DNA from: Desulfovibrio sp.
Lineage (GTDB): Bacteria; Desulfobacterota; Desulfovibrionia; Desulfovibrionales; Desulfovibrionaceae
DNA: 40,314 bases
Reading direction: 5' to 3'
Assembly (NCBI GenBank): GCA_031276485.1
Contig: JAISMY010000043.1
Span: 1-40,314 of the forward strand
Positions 18,287 through 27,421 of this stretch are shown here, one piece after another. The position numbers were made by a program, and so were the translations under genes. Under the pieces are notes generated by a model. The model did no database searches and was not told the DNA's origin. It was given only the letters and a program-made list of their open reading frames with translations. Numbering within the stretch: the first letter of the stretch is position 1; the number at the start of each line of letters is the position of its first letter.

Positions 18287-19054
18287 TTACGAATAGCGCA
18301 GGCGCAATTTGTCGTTGAGCATAAGTTCACGCACGCGTTTCAGATCTTCGGGCGTGTCGACGCTCAAGGTGCGTTCACTGATGTACGCCATGCGTACGGT
18401 TCCGCCGTTTTCCAAAATACGCAGCATATCTACGGATTCAATGATTTCCAGAGGACTTTCCGGCATGGCGTTGAACTCGAGAAGAAACTCCCGCCGGAAA
18501 GGAATGACGCAGACCTGCTTGCGCATGGGAACCGCGGAAACTCCCTTTTTTCTGGACGGCACGGGTTCGCGGGAAAAATACAGGGCGTTGCCCTTGCGGT
18601 CCGTCACCACCTTGACTTCCGACGGATCTTCGAATTCTCCGGTATCCGCAAGATCCGCCATAAGGTTGACAACCCGGAGTTCGGGCTCGGCGAGCATGGG
18701 CGCCAGGGCCGCTTCAATCATGGCCGGAGTGACCATGGGTTCGTCGCCCTGCACCATGACGACGATATCCGCGACCATGCCGAGTTCTTTCTCTATCGCA
18801 AGCAGGGCCTCGGCAGTCCTGTCCGTGCAACGGGTATGCGTGTCGGCGGTCATCACGGCCCGGATGCCCGCAGACGCGGCGTAGTCCATGATTTCCGCAT
18901 CGCAGGTCGCTATGTAGGTTGCTGCCGGAATAGGGCACAGGGCGGTGCGCAGGGCGACATGTCCGACCATAGGCACACTGTGAATATCGGCCAGAGGTTT
19001 TCCGGGGAAACGCGAGGAGCCCATGCGGGCGGGCACGACGGCTATGATGTTCAT
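18287..19054 (-). CDS. kdsB: KdsB-like CMP-sugar (KDO) cytidylyltransferase
   Basis: This is a nucleotidyltransferase of the CMP-KDO synthetase family (CTP + KDO to CMP-KDO), cytoplasmic. Seen: the N-terminal IIAVVPARMGSSRFPGKPLA, the VQGDEPMV motif near residue 100, YFSREPVPS, an IESVDMLRILENGG segment and SVDTPEDLKRVREL near the C-terminus. The second conserved block reads TRCTDRTAEAL where classical KdsB has a GT(E/D)R motif, and MGSSRF replaces LASTRL, so the enzyme may be a divergent KdsB or use a related acidic sugar. The start at 19054 has AAAAAGGAACTTTTGATG. At 255 residues it has normal length. It follows arnT by 37 bp, so it is probably read with the arn genes. Confidence 0.75.
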   Translation of the reverse strand: MNIIAVVPARMGSSRFPGKPLADIHSVPMVGHVALRTALCPIPAATYIATCDAEIMDYAASAGIRAVMTADTHTRCTDRTAEALLAIEKELGMVADIVVMVQGDEPMVTPAMIEAALAPMLAEPELRVVNLMADLADTGEFEDPSEVKVVTDRKGNALYFSREPVPSRKKGVSAVPMRKQVCVIPFRREFLLEFNAMPESPLEIIESVDMLRILENGGTVRMAYISERTLSVDTPEDLKRVRELMLNDKLRLRYS

Positions 19055-19091
19055 CAAAAGTTCCTTTTTAATTTTTCATATGTTACAGATT

Positions 19092-20840
19092 TCAATCCGA
19101 AATATTTTCGCGGTATTGCTGGTTTTTTGAGCAACGGAGCGGGGCGGCCCGCACCGGCGCAGGGCCGATGCTTTTTCCGGCGCCTTTGAAAATCAGCAGC
19201 AGCAGACCTCCTTTGCGGTACACGGCATCAGGCGTCACGCCCAAGTCGGGCGGCAGATCGCGATCCCGGATCAGCAAGGCCGTATCTCCCTCTGCACCGG
19301 CCTTTGCAAGCCATGCCGGGAAAGAGCCTGCGTTTACCGTCCCGTCGCGGCCGTCCGGATAACTCAGGCCGTAGGCCAGTTCCCCTTCATCGTTATAGAG
19401 CAGGACATCGCTGCGCTTGAGTTCGAAGGCCAGTCCCGCCGCCAGACCTACGGAACCGGCCAGAAGGCTCCGGCAGTGCCGGAGTTCCTCAAGGTGCGGG
19501 CGAATCAGCCCCTGCGGCTCCTTTTGGTCCGTGATCCGGGCGGGCAGGCAAAAAGCGGCCGCCAAAATGATTGATAAAGGGCACAGGGCCGCCGCCCGCC
19601 AATACCGCCGCCGGTCCGCCAGGGACGCCAGACTGCACAGCGTCCAGGCCGCAACGGCCGCCAGGCAAATCCACAGCTTGTATTTTTCGTCGCCGGCATA
19701 GACGGCAGGTCCCGGCGTCAGATCGAAAAAAAGGACGGGAAAGGCGGCCAAACCGGCCAGGCCGAGACCCAGGTTGATCCGTCCGTTGATTTTCAAGGCG
19801 TCCGGTCCGTCCCGTCCCGTCCCGCCATGCTTCCCGTCGGCATAAAAAGCGAGAAGCAGGGCAGCGGGCGCGGCGCACGGCAGGATATAGGTCGGCAGCT
19901 TGCCCTTGGCCGCGCTGAAAAACAGCAAGGGCGCCAGCACCCAGACCAGAAGGAAAAACAGTTCAGGGCGGCGCGACCGTTCCCGCCATGCTTCCCGCAA
20001 AGCCTGCGGCGCAAGCCCGAGCCAGGGGAGCAGTCCGCCCGCGAACCAGGGCAGGTAGAACCAGAAAGGCTCACTGTGCTGCGCCTTTTCTCCCGCGAAG
20101 CGTTGTATATGTTCCACCCAGAAGAAATAGTTCCAGAAATCCGGTTCTCTGCCTGCGATCACGAGTCCCCAGGGCAAGGCGACGGCGACGGCGGCGAGAA
20201 CGGCGACCGGGCCGTACAGGAAGAGGGTCCGCAGGGATTTTTCCTTCAGTGCGATGGGCAGGGCGGTGAGCGCGGCCAGAGCCGGTCCCGGAAAGCCTTT
20301 GGTCAGGAAGGCCGCGCCGCAGGCCGCGCCGAGGGCGGCGAAAGCGCACAGGCGTCCGGGCGCGCCGCGGGCGCGCAGCGCGGCATACGAACAGAGCATG
20401 GAGGCCGTCACCCACATGCAGAAGATTGCGTCCAGCACGTTGTAGGTGCCGATGCCCAGCACCTGCAGCATGGACAGATGTATCAGCGCGGCGTTCACGG
20501 CCGTGCCGCGTTCCCGCCGCAGGGCAAGGGCCAGAGCGTAGACCATGAGCGCGCCGAGACCGGTACTCAGAGCCGGCCCCAGGCGCGCGGCAAAGTTGTT
20601 TTCCCCGAAAAGGAGCAGGCAGGCGCTGTTTATCCAGTAGCCGGCCGGCGGCTTTTCAAAATAACGTTTGCCGAGCAGGCGCGGCACGACCGCATCGCCG
20701 CTTGCCGCCATTTCCCTGCTGATTTCCGCGTAGCGCGTTTCGTCCGGAACGCGCAGCGGGGCCATGCCCAAGGGAAGCAGGTAGAGCAGGGCAAAAAAGA
20801 GGGGCAGGGCGATGCGGGCTTGGAGATTTTCGGAGTTCAT
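19092..20840 (-). CDS. arnT: Lipid A L-Ara4N transferase-like glycosyltransferase
   Basis: This is a GT-C membrane glycosyltransferase of the ArnT/PMT family that moves 4-amino-4-deoxy-L-arabinose from undecaprenyl phosphate to lipid A on the periplasmic face. The first periplasmic loop carries the family signature LRVPDETRYAEISREM with the catalytic acidic residues, followed by LLGKRYFEKPPAGYWINS. Many hydrophobic segments follow, then FSAAKGKLPTYILPCAAPAALL, typical of ArnT. A soluble C-terminal region of about 180 residues completes the protein. The start at 20840 (MNSENLQAR) is preceded by a weak site (TTGAAATTTCTGATG). The length of 582 residues suits the family. Adjacent arnD, arnA, arnC and arnB genes support the call over other PMT-type enzymes. 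Upstream lies a 322-bp gap with the small ORF and hairpins. Confidence 0.88.
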   Translation of the reverse strand: MNSENLQARIALPLFFALLYLLPLGMAPLRVPDETRYAEISREMAASGDAVVPRLLGKRYFEKPPAGYWINSACLLLFGENNFAARLGPALSTGLGALMVYALALALRRERGTAVNAALIHLSMLQVLGIGTYNVLDAIFCMWVTASMLCSYAALRARGAPGRLCAFAALGAACGAAFLTKGFPGPALAALTALPIALKEKSLRTLFLYGPVAVLAAVAVALPWGLVIAGREPDFWNYFFWVEHIQRFAGEKAQHSEPFWFYLPWFAGGLLPWLGLAPQALREAWRERSRRPELFFLLVWVLAPLLFFSAAKGKLPTYILPCAAPAALLLAFYADGKHGGTGRDGPDALKINGRINLGLGLAGLAAFPVLFFDLTPGPAVYAGDEKYKLWICLAAVAAWTLCSLASLADRRRYWRAAALCPLSIILAAAFCLPARITDQKEPQGLIRPHLEELRHCRSLLAGSVGLAAGLAFELKRSDVLLYNDEGELAYGLSYPDGRDGTVNAGSFPAWLAKAGAEGDTALLIRDRDLPPDLGVTPDAVYRKGGLLLLIFKGAGKSIGPAPVRAAPLRCSKNQQYRENISD

Positions 20841-20959
20841 CAGAAATTTCAACAAAATTTTCTTTGGGGAATGATTCCCTTCGCTGCGGGCGTCCGCTCA
20901 CGCGGCCGCCGGAGCAAATTCAATTCGAAACCGCTCTGGAGCATTTATTGATCCCCCCA

Positions 20960-21046
20960 TTAAAGCTTGCCGCGGTTGGCGTAAATATCACACTCCGCAT
21001 AAAATATATGTCCCCATAGTTTGGCAATGTTTATTCGGCGGAGCAT
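20960..21046 (-). CDS. Putative 28-residue peptide, member of a duplicated small ORF
   Basis: ATG at 21044-21046 runs 28 codons to TAA at 20960-20962. A paralogous frame of the same length lies at 27422-27508. Shared residues include RINIA near the N-terminus, GH, FYAEC, YANRGKL at the C-terminus, and the final stop. About twelve bases differ, seven codons change residue, and no indel breaks either frame. Similarity begins near the ATG and continues about 18 bp past the stop (to GGGGGATCAATA). No function is known to me. It might be a small protein, a leader peptide, or a non-coding mobile repeat that happens to be open. No Shine-Dalgarno sequence is obvious. Confidence 0.45.
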   Translation of the reverse strand: MLRRINIAKLWGHIFYAECDIYANRGKL

Positions 21047-21071
21047 TTAACGCTTGAAACAGTTCGCTTAC

Positions 21072-21161
21072 GGCGGGCAAAGCCCGCCTGCTCCTGTTTC
21101 GCGGCAAGGATTTGCAGGCAAATCCTTGCCGCGCAGTTCACGCATTTCATTTGTGAACTGC
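21072..21161. other. Cluster of three perfect hairpins between arnD and arnT
   Basis: Three stems lie side by side: GGCGGGC/GCCCGCC (21072-21078 with 21082-21088), GCGGCAAGGATTTGC/GCAAATCCTTGCCGC (15-bp arms at 21101-21115 and 21118-21132, only 2 bases between), and GCAGTTCAC/GTGAACTGC (21133-21141 with 21153-21161). No long T-run follows, so this resembles a REP-type or mRNA-processing element more than a simple terminator. It lies directly 3' of the arnD stop. Confidence 0.85.
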
Positions 21162-21162
21162 T

Positions 21163-22056
21163 CTAATGTTCCGTCTGTACGCCGAGCGTTCCCTCCCGGC
21201 CCGGAAACGTCCGCAGTTCGATGTCGCCGTACGGCAGTTCCGACGGGTCCGATGGAAGCAGCTCGCGCAGGGGGCAAAAGCGGATGCCCCGACGCCCGGC
21301 TTTTTCCAAAAGATCCGTGAACAGGGCGGCGCGCGACACACCCTCCACTTCGGCGTGAATCGTGTACACGGGCACGCCGCGGCAGGCGTGCCCGGCGTTC
21401 AGGACAAAGTCGTTGAAATCGTGTTCCCTCGCTTCTCTCCCAATCACTTCGTCAAAGGTGGGGAGAGATACGGGAATCTGCGGCGTGCCTGCGCTGCCGT
21501 CCGTGAGCCTGGGGCGGAAAGGTCTTTCGCCGCGGCAGTCGCTGTTGTAAGTGAAGGCGAACGGCTCCTTGGCCTCAACGACCCTCCGGTCGGCGCGCCA
21601 GCCGGGAGCGGCCGAGCAGTGTACCGCGCTCCCCAGGACGGCTTGCAGCGTTTCCAGCCCCAGTGCGGTCTGCCGGCGCAATTCTCCGACGGACCAGTCC
21701 GGCATGTGTTTCTGCCAGGCGTGATGGTCCCAGGCGTGCAGGCCGACTTCATGGCCTGCTTCCAGACATCGGCGCATGACGTTGCCTGTGCCGGCGGCGA
21801 TGCGCCTGCCCGGCCAGGCGGTCCCGGCCAGCAGGATGCCCGGTCCGTACAGGGAGGGCGCGTTGGAGCGCAGCATTTTCCTGAAAAAGTCCGGTCGCAG
21901 CATGCGCCACAGATGCCTGCCCATATTGTCGGGGCCGACACTGAAAAAAAAGGTCGCGCGCATGCCGTATCGCGCCGTAAGCGAAAGCAGGGCGGGTACG
22001 CCGTCCCGCGTACCCGCATAGGTATCCGCATCCACCCGCAGGCCGACGGTACGCAT
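21163..22056 (-). CDS. arnD: 4-deoxy-4-formamido-L-arabinose-phosphoundecaprenol deformylase
   Basis: This is a polysaccharide-deacetylase-family enzyme (NodB fold, CE4-like) that removes the formyl group from undecaprenyl-phosphate-L-Ara4FN, leaving the amino sugar that ArnT transfers. Seen: [21 protein letters not shown] at the N-terminus with the metal-binding aspartate region, [16 protein letters not shown] (about 36-51), [13 protein letters not shown] with the histidine metal ligands (about 103-115), and [12 protein letters not shown]. At 297 residues it has normal length. It starts 5 bp after the arnA stop, with AGGAG inside the end of arnA, so the two are co-translated. The downstream hairpin cluster separates it from arnT. 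Confidence 0.93.
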   Translation of the reverse strand: MRTVGLRVDADTYAGTRDGVPALLSLTARYGMRATFFFSVGPDNMGRHLWRMLRPDFFRKMLRSNAPSLYGPGILLAGTAWPGRRIAAGTGNVMRRCLEAGHEVGLHAWDHHAWQKHMPDWSVGELRRQTALGLETLQAVLGSAVHCSAAPGWRADRRVVEAKEPFAFTYNSDCRGERPFRPRLTDGSAGTPQIPVSLPTFDEVIGREAREHDFNDFVLNAGHACRGVPVYTIHAEVEGVSRAALFTDLLEKAGRRGIRFCPLRELLPSDPSELPYGDIELRTFPGREGTLGVQTEH

Positions 22057-22061
22057 CGGCG

Positions 22062-24044
22062 TTACTCCTGTCGTTCGACGGTCGAGCGCAGGAAGTAGTC
22101 CAGGGTGTACTCGACCGTCCTGCGCAGGGGCACTTCCGGCGTCCAGCCCAGCAGGCGGCGCGCGTTGCGGATGCTCGGACGCCTGTGCTGCATGTCCTGG
22201 TAGCCGCGGCCGTAATATCCGGCGCTTTCCACCTCCCTGAAACCCGCAAAAGGCGGGAAACGTCCCCGCAAGGGATGTTTTTCAAAGCAGTCCAGAAGCA
22301 TTTCCGCCAGTTCCCTGATGCCCGCCTCATTGTCCGGGTTTCCGATGTTGATGATTTTACCGTTGCAGCGTCCGTCCTTGTTCTCAATGATGCGGTACAA
22401 GGCTTCGATGCCGTCGCGGATGTCCGTGAAACAGCGCTTCTGCGCCCCTCCGTCCACAAGATTGAAGGGAGTGCCTTCCACAAGATTCAGGATAAGCTGG
22501 GTTATGGCCCTGGAACTGCCGATACGGGCGGAATCCAGACTGTCCAGGCGCGGCCCGATCCAGTTGAAGGGTCTGAAGAGGGTGAACTCCAGGCCGTGAT
22601 GCGCGCCGTACGCCCAGATGACCCGGTCCAGAAGCTGTTTGCAGGCCGAGTAAATCCAGCGTTCTTTGTTGATGGGGCCCAGGACCAGATTGGAACGGTC
22701 CTCGTCGAATTCATCATCCCCGCACATTCCGTAAACCTCGGAGGTGGAGGGAAAGAGGATGCGTTTGCCGTACTTGACGCAGTAGCGCACGATCTTCAGG
22801 TTTTCCTCAAAGTCCAGTTCAAAAACGCGCAGGGGATTGCGGGTGTATTCCACGGGCGTGGCAATGGCCACCAAGGGCAGGATCACATCGCATTTTTTGA
22901 TGTGATACTCGATCCATTCCGTATGGATGCCTATGTCGCCTTCAACAAAATGAAAGCGCGGATTGCCGCGGAAGCGGCTGATAGCCTCGGAGCCGATGTC
23001 CATGCCGTAAATTTCGTAGCCGTTTTCCTGAAGCAGGCGCTCGGTGAGGTGATTGCCGATAAATCCGTCGGCACCCAGGATCAGGACGCCGGTGACGCGG
23101 CGTTGCCTGCCTTGCGGGGCGGCGCGCGGACCCAGGATCGCGCCTTTGGTCAGGCCCATTTCCGCAGCCAGGGGCGCGCCTTGCAGAAAAATGCCGCCTT
23201 CCGTCTGCCCTGCGCATATTTCCAGGCTGCCTTCGCCGCAGGCGACCCGCAGGGGCTCTGCGGAAAGTACCGTGCCCGGTTGCGCGGCGTGCGCGTCCGC
23301 AAGCGCGCGGCTCTTCCATACCAGCATTTTCCGTCCGCCGGCATGGGTAAACGCGCCCGGATACGGTTCGGTCACAGCCCGCACCAGATTACGGATCTCG
23401 CGGGCACTTTTGCCCCAGGGTATTTCCCCGTCCTGCGGTCTGCGCCGGCCGAAATATGTTGCCTCGCTTTCATCTTGGACGCGCAGCGTGACCGTGCCGT
23501 TTTTGATGCGGGGCAGAACGTCGTTCAGCAGTACGCCCGCCGCCGCCGCGAGTTTTTGATGCAGAGTCAGGGCGTCGTCGTCCTCCGTCACGGCAACGGG
23601 CAACTGCGCGGCGATGGGACCGGCGTCCGCCTTGCCCGTCATGACATGCAGGGTGACGCCGCTTTGCGTTTCGCCGTTCACCAGAACCCAGTTGACAGGA
23701 GCGCGTCCCCGGTAGCGGGGGAGCATGGAACCGTGCAGGTTGTAGCCGCCCGCCGGGGCAAGAGACAAGAGTTCGTCGCCGAGCAGGTTACGGTAATAAA
23801 AGGAAAAGAGTACCTCCGGCTCCAGCGCGCGAATCTGTTTCAGGCGCAGGGGATGGTTCACGTCTTCGGGGGCGAAGACAGGCAGTTTGAGGCCGGCGGC
23901 CAGATGCGCCACGGAGGAGAAAAATCTGTTTTCGTTCGGGCTGTCCGCGTGCGTGAACACGGCCCGTATGTCGAAACCAGCGTCCACCAGCGCCTGCAGG
24001 CCGACACAGCCTATGTTGTGATAGGCGAATACCGCTGTTTTCAT
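22062..24044 (-). CDS. arnA: Bifunctional UDP-Ara4N formyltransferase / UDP-glucuronate oxidative decarboxylase
   Basis: ArnA makes UDP-Ara4-ketopentose from UDP-glucuronate with its C-terminal domain and N-formylates UDP-L-Ara4N with its N-terminal domain. The formyltransferase active site is intact and aligns by number with the E. coli enzyme: Asn102 and His104 in [19 protein letters not shown], and Asp140 in [10 protein letters not shown]. The decarboxylase half begins near residue 315 with [19 protein letters not shown] and keeps [11 protein letters not shown], the Tyr-x3-Lys in [47 protein letters not shown] and [10 protein letters not shown]. The length of 660 residues equals that of E. 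coli ArnA. The ATG at 24044 follows GAGGAAGGGTTGATG. Between it and arnC is a gap of about 215 bp with an inverted repeat. Confidence 0.97.
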   Translation of the reverse strand: MKTAVFAYHNIGCVGLQALVDAGFDIRAVFTHADSPNENRFFSSVAHLAAGLKLPVFAPEDVNHPLRLKQIRALEPEVLFSFYYRNLLGDELLSLAPAGGYNLHGSMLPRYRGRAPVNWVLVNGETQSGVTLHVMTGKADAGPIAAQLPVAVTEDDDALTLHQKLAAAAGVLLNDVLPRIKNGTVTLRVQDESEATYFGRRRPQDGEIPWGKSAREIRNLVRAVTEPYPGAFTHAGGRKMLVWKSRALADAHAAQPGTVLSAEPLRVACGEGSLEICAGQTEGGIFLQGAPLAAEMGLTKGAILGPRAAPQGRQRRVTGVLILGADGFIGNHLTERLLQENGYEIYGMDIGSEAISRFRGNPRFHFVEGDIGIHTEWIEYHIKKCDVILPLVAIATPVEYTRNPLRVFELDFEENLKIVRYCVKYGKRILFPSTSEVYGMCGDDEFDEDRSNLVLGPINKERWIYSACKQLLDRVIWAYGAHHGLEFTLFRPFNWIGPRLDSLDSARIGSSRAITQLILNLVEGTPFNLVDGGAQKRCFTDIRDGIEALYRIIENKDGRCNGKIINIGNPDNEAGIRELAEMLLDCFEKHPLRGRFPPFAGFREVESAGYYGRGYQDMQHRRPSIRNARRLLGWTPEVPLRRTVEYTLDYFLRSTVERQE

Positions 24045-24126
24045 CAACCCTTCCTCAGCGCTTTGATTGCAATTCCGGATTACAGTTGCCGTTTAGGGAG
24101 AGATGAGTGAGCCTGCCCCTCTCCGT

Positions 24127-24203
24127 CATTCTGAGCGAAGCGAAGAATCTATCTTCCCGGCTTCGAAAGGCATAAAGCCGGCTTCTTCGCTTCGCTCAGA
24201 ATG
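24127..24203. repeat. Inverted repeat hairpin in the arnC-arnA gap
   Basis: CATTCTGAGCGAAGCGAAGA(A) at 24127-24147 is the exact reverse complement of 24183-24203, giving 21-bp arms around a 35-bp loop. The inner part also pairs imperfectly (CCGGCTTCG / TAAAGCCGG). This motif resembles a dispersed palindromic repeat that I recall from many environmental bacterial genomes. There is no T-run. It lies within the arn gene series. Confidence 0.9.
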
Positions 24204-24260
24204 GCCTTTCCCTGTGCGCCGGCTCGAAAGTAGCTGAAAATAGTGCGTAATCAGGAAAAG

Positions 24261-25253
24261 TTATTCCCTGATGATATTCAGACCGTCCGGCATCACATCC
24301 GGGCGTTTGCCGCAGAGTTTTCGGATAAACCAGCGCGGGCGCGCGCGCACGTCCGTATAGATGCGCCCTATGTATTCACCGAGCAGTCCCATGCCGATAA
24401 ACTGCGCGCCCGTAAAAATGAACAGCACGGCAAAGAGCATGAACACGCCTTCCGCCGCCCATTCCGGTCCGAGCAGCAGGCGCAGGGCTACGAGCAGGAA
24501 GGCCAGAAAAAATCCCGCCGCGGCCACGGCGCAGCCGATAATGCTGAGCAGGCGCAGCGGTGTGGTTGTCAGGCAGGTGACCAGATCAAACATCAGGTTG
24601 ACAAGTTTGACCATGCTGTATTTGGAGTCGCCGAACCTGCGTTCGTCGTGGGCGACGGGGATTTCCACCGTATCGCGGGCAAAGGACGCCGCCAGAACGG
24701 GGATGAAGGTGCTGTGTTCGCGGCAGAGGAGCATGGCGTCAACGATATGCCTGCGATAGGCGCGCAACATGCAGCCGTAGTCGCCGCTTTCCCTGCCCGT
24801 GGCTTTTTTGATGACGGCGTTGGCCGTGCGCGAGGCCAGACGCCTGAACAGCGTATCCTTACGGTCGGCCCGCACAGTGCCCACCACATCATAGCCCTGT
24901 TCGGCCGCCTGTACGAGGCGGGGTATCTCTTCAGGCGGGTTTTGCAGGTCGGCGTCGAGGGTGATGACGAGATCTCCCCCCGCCAGACTGAAGCCTGCCA
25001 TGATTGCCGCGTGTTGCCCGTAATTGCGGTTGAGCATGACGCCGACGATGTGCTTTTCCGGGTCTTCCGCCGCCTCGGCGATGAGTTCTGCCGTGCGGTC
25101 GGAACTGCCGTCGTCCACAAGGATGATTTCACAGTCCCTGTTCAGGGAGCGGCAGACCGCGACGGTGCGGTCAATCAGTTCGCGCAGGCCCGCTTCCTCG
25201 TTGTAGGCGGGAATGACCAGAGAAATTTTACGCAGGGGGCAGGCGTCGGGCAT
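24261..25253 (-). CDS. arnC: Undecaprenyl-phosphate 4-deoxy-4-formamido-L-arabinose transferase
   Basis: This is a GT2 polyprenyl-phosphate glycosyltransferase. The N-terminal GT-A domain has [20 protein letters not shown] (about 9-29), [17 protein letters not shown] (about 42-58), [39 protein letters not shown] with the DxD metal site near residue 96, and [11 protein letters not shown]. Two C-terminal hydrophobic hairpins ([56 protein letters not shown]) anchor it in the inner membrane, as in ArnC and DpmS-like relatives. The start at 25253 has GAAGGAACTGTTGATG. At 330 residues the length is normal. Its position after arnB and before arnA supports ArnC over other GT2 enzymes. Confidence 0.92.
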   Translation of the reverse strand: MPDACPLRKISLVIPAYNEEAGLRELIDRTVAVCRSLNRDCEIILVDDGSSDRTAELIAEAAEDPEKHIVGVMLNRNYGQHAAIMAGFSLAGGDLVITLDADLQNPPEEIPRLVQAAEQGYDVVGTVRADRKDTLFRRLASRTANAVIKKATGRESGDYGCMLRAYRRHIVDAMLLCREHSTFIPVLAASFARDTVEIPVAHDERRFGDSKYSMVKLVNLMFDLVTCLTTTPLRLLSIIGCAVAAAGFFLAFLLVALRLLLGPEWAAEGVFMLFAVLFIFTGAQFIGMGLLGEYIGRIYTDVRARPRWFIRKLCGKRPDVMPDGLNIIRE

Positions 25254-25301
25254 CAACAGTTCCTTCGGATCGGCCGGTAAAGCCGGGGGCGGCGTCAGCC
25301 G

Positions 25302-26510
25302 TCAGATGTTTCCGGTCCCGGCGCGCGCCGCCGCGAGTGCGTCCAGCACGCGGTCCACATCCTTTTCCGTCATATCCGGAAAAAGAGGCAGCGTACACAG
25401 GCGGTCGGAGTTCCATTCCGAGTTCGGCAGCGCAAGGTCCGGGAAACGTTCGCGGTAGTATTTCTGCGTATGCGCGGCCCGAAAATGCAGGCCGGTGCCG
25501 ATGTTTGCGGTTTTCAGCCTTTCCGTGAGCGTGTCGCGGTCCGACCCGCAATGCTTTTTATCTACGCGGATCATGAACAGGTGGTGCGCATGTTCGTGCG
25601 GGTAGGCGGGCGGCCGCACGGGAAGCCAGACGGAGGCGTCCATATTCCGCAGGTAGTATTCCGCAAGTGCCCTGCGTCTTGCGTTCAGTTCCGGCAGGCG
25701 GGCAAGCTGGACCACGGCCAGAGCGGCATGCAGGTCGGACAGGTTGTATTTCCAGCCTGGTTCGATCACCTCCGCCTGGGCTTTGCGCCCCTGCGTGTTC
25801 CGGTCGAAAGCGTCCATGCCCAGGCCGTGAAATTTCAGCCTGCGCACCCGTTCGGCCAGGGCTGCGTCATCGGTCGCCAGAAGACCGCCTTCGGCGCAGG
25901 TCATATTTTTTATGGCATGAAAGGAAAACAGCGCGGTGCCTTCGGCCCCGATCCAGCGGTCGCCGTAGCGGGTTCCCACGGCGTGCGCCGCGTCTTCCAG
26001 TAAAAAAAGGCCGTGTTTGCGGGCGACGGCGCGCAGGGAATCCAGATGCGCAGGCGCGCCCGCGTAGTGTACGGGGATAAGAACCTTGCTGCGCGGGCTG
26101 ACGGCGGCTTCCGCCGCGTCCGCCTCAAGCATGAGCGTGTCGCGGTTGACGTCCGCCATGACCGGGGTCGCCCCCAGAAGGGTGATCATGTTCAGGGTGG
26201 ACACCCAGGTCAGGGAAGGCGTTATGACTTCGTCGCCTGGTCCTATGCCGAGAGCCGCCAGAACCAGATGCATGCCGGCCGTGGCCGAGGACAGGGCCAC
26301 GGCGTGCCCGCAGCCGAAAGCCCGACAGAATTCTTCTTCCAGTTTCAGGTTTTCCGGCCCTGTGGTGATCCAGCCCGAGCGCAATACGCGGACGGCCGCC
26401 GCGACTTCGGCTTCACTTACGGCGGGCCTTGAAAAAGGCAGGAAAGCACTGTTCTGTGTCATGGCGTTGTTTGCCGGCGCATCGGCCGCCGGAAACGGAG
26501 CGTCCGGCAT
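25302..26510 (-). CDS. arnB: UDP-4-amino-4-deoxy-L-arabinose--oxoglutarate aminotransferase
   Basis: This is a PLP-dependent aminotransferase of the DegT/DnrJ/EryC1 family that adds the 4-amino group to UDP-Ara4-ketose using glutamate. The conserved part starts [18 protein letters not shown], followed by [69 protein letters not shown], and [15 protein letters not shown] with the PLP lysine. The C-terminal [16 protein letters not shown] fits ArnB. Start choice is open: 26510 has a modest GGGAACAAGC site and gives 402 residues; 26462 ([10 protein letters not shown]) matches the usual family N-terminus better but has no ribosome site. It is the first arn gene in transcription order; the 197-residue unknown lies 118 bp upstream of 26510. 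Confidence 0.92.
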   Translation of the reverse strand: MPDAPFPAADAPANNAMTQNSAFLPFSRPAVSEAEVAAAVRVLRSGWITTGPENLKLEEEFCRAFGCGHAVALSSATAGMHLVLAALGIGPGDEVITPSLTWVSTLNMITLLGATPVMADVNRDTLMLEADAAEAAVSPRSKVLIPVHYAGAPAHLDSLRAVARKHGLFLLEDAAHAVGTRYGDRWIGAEGTALFSFHAIKNMTCAEGGLLATDDAALAERVRRLKFHGLGMDAFDRNTQGRKAQAEVIEPGWKYNLSDLHAALAVVQLARLPELNARRRALAEYYLRNMDASVWLPVRPPAYPHEHAHHLFMIRVDKKHCGSDRDTLTERLKTANIGTGLHFRAAHTQKYYRERFPDLALPNSEWNSDRLCTLPLFPDMTEKDVDRVLDALAAARAGTGNI

Positions 26511-26628
26511 GCTTGTTCCCGAAACAGGCATAAACGCCGGCATGTCATGCCTGAGCGCGCAACAGTTCCATCGGCCGGTGATGCGCCGTTGTCACAAGGC
26601 ATGCTTTGACCGGACAGGGGGCTTCGCT

Positions 26629-27222
26629 TCACCAGAAAACATGGTAGGTGCAGGATTCCGCGCCCTGTTCGCGGCATTCCGCCTTGTCGTCGTGCACGAC
26701 TTGCGCATCCGGCGCGAACAGTTGCACTCTGGCTTTGATGATGCCCCTGTCGAAGGCGCACGGATAGGGATTGCGGCAGACGCAGAGGATTTCGTTTTTA
26801 CCGCTTATCGGCTCACAGCCGTAATGTCCGATGCCTTCATACATGGTGCCCGTATCGGTATCATACATCGGTCTGCCGTTTTTGCGGTGATTCATATGGT
26901 AGGCGATGTCGATGCTTCTCACGGCCGATATCACATCTACGGCCCCGGACGGGAACGTGGCGCTTACCGGGATGGACATGCCGATATTGAACAGCGCCGA
27001 GTTGCCTACATGCTTTGCGATGGTTTCAAAGGCTTTCAGCCAAGCTTCATGCGGATACCATGCGGACATGTCCAGAATGAGCTTGTCGCCTTCCGACCGG
27101 CCTATCCCTGCATCATTGAGGGCGCGCCGTGAGATTTTTGTAAAGTATCCCATGCCTGCGACTATAGCGGCGACAGTCGGAGCGTTCACTTCGATACCCG
27201 GTTCAAATGCTTTGAATTGCAC
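26629..27222 (-). CDS. Conserved-looking unknown protein with C-terminal cysteines
   Basis: Not assigned to a named family. It has 197 residues, is soluble, and has no signal peptide. GTG at 27222 is preceded by a strong GAGGAGG site 9 bp upstream. The N-terminal half is mixed alpha/beta (PTVAAIVAGMGYFTKIS; WLKAFETIAKHVGNSALFNIG). The second half has SIDIAYHMNHRKNGRPMYD, EGIGHYG, and a cysteine-rich tail: CVCRNPYPCAFDRGII, then CREQGAESCTYHVFW. The last motif (C-x4-GA-x2-C-x-Y/F) resembles the tail of V4R/4-vinyl-reductase-like and related sensory domains; this is a weak pattern match. It sits between aprA and arnB on the same strand and could belong with either. Confidence 0.75.
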   Translation of the reverse strand: MQFKAFEPGIEVNAPTVAAIVAGMGYFTKISRRALNDAGIGRSEGDKLILDMSAWYPHEAWLKAFETIAKHVGNSALFNIGMSIPVSATFPSGAVDVISAVRSIDIAYHMNHRKNGRPMYDTDTGTMYEGIGHYGCEPISGKNEILCVCRNPYPCAFDRGIIKARVQLFAPDAQVVHDDKAECREQGAESCTYHVFW

Positions 27223-27290
27223 AGGCCGTTACCTCCTCATTGAACAAAACCCGCAAGAATCCCATACCGTTTTGCCGAATCGGGCAACTC

Positions 27291-27316
27291 TGAAAAAGTC
27301 GTCTTTGACTTTTTCA
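27291..27316 (-). terminator. Hairpin, possible terminator downstream of aprA
   Basis: TGAAAAAGTC (27291-27300) pairs perfectly with GACTTTTTCA (27307-27316) around a 6-base loop. The T-run is inside the stem rather than after it, so termination is only a possibility. It lies just upstream of the 197-residue gene. Confidence 0.4.
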
Positions 27317-27421
27317 ACGTTGGCCGACACAGCTTTGTCCGGACCGGACGCGCGAGTCAAGTTTTTTTTCGGCAAGCAAGGTTGCCGGAACCCGCCGCCT
27401 TTTTTTGTATTGATCCCCCGA

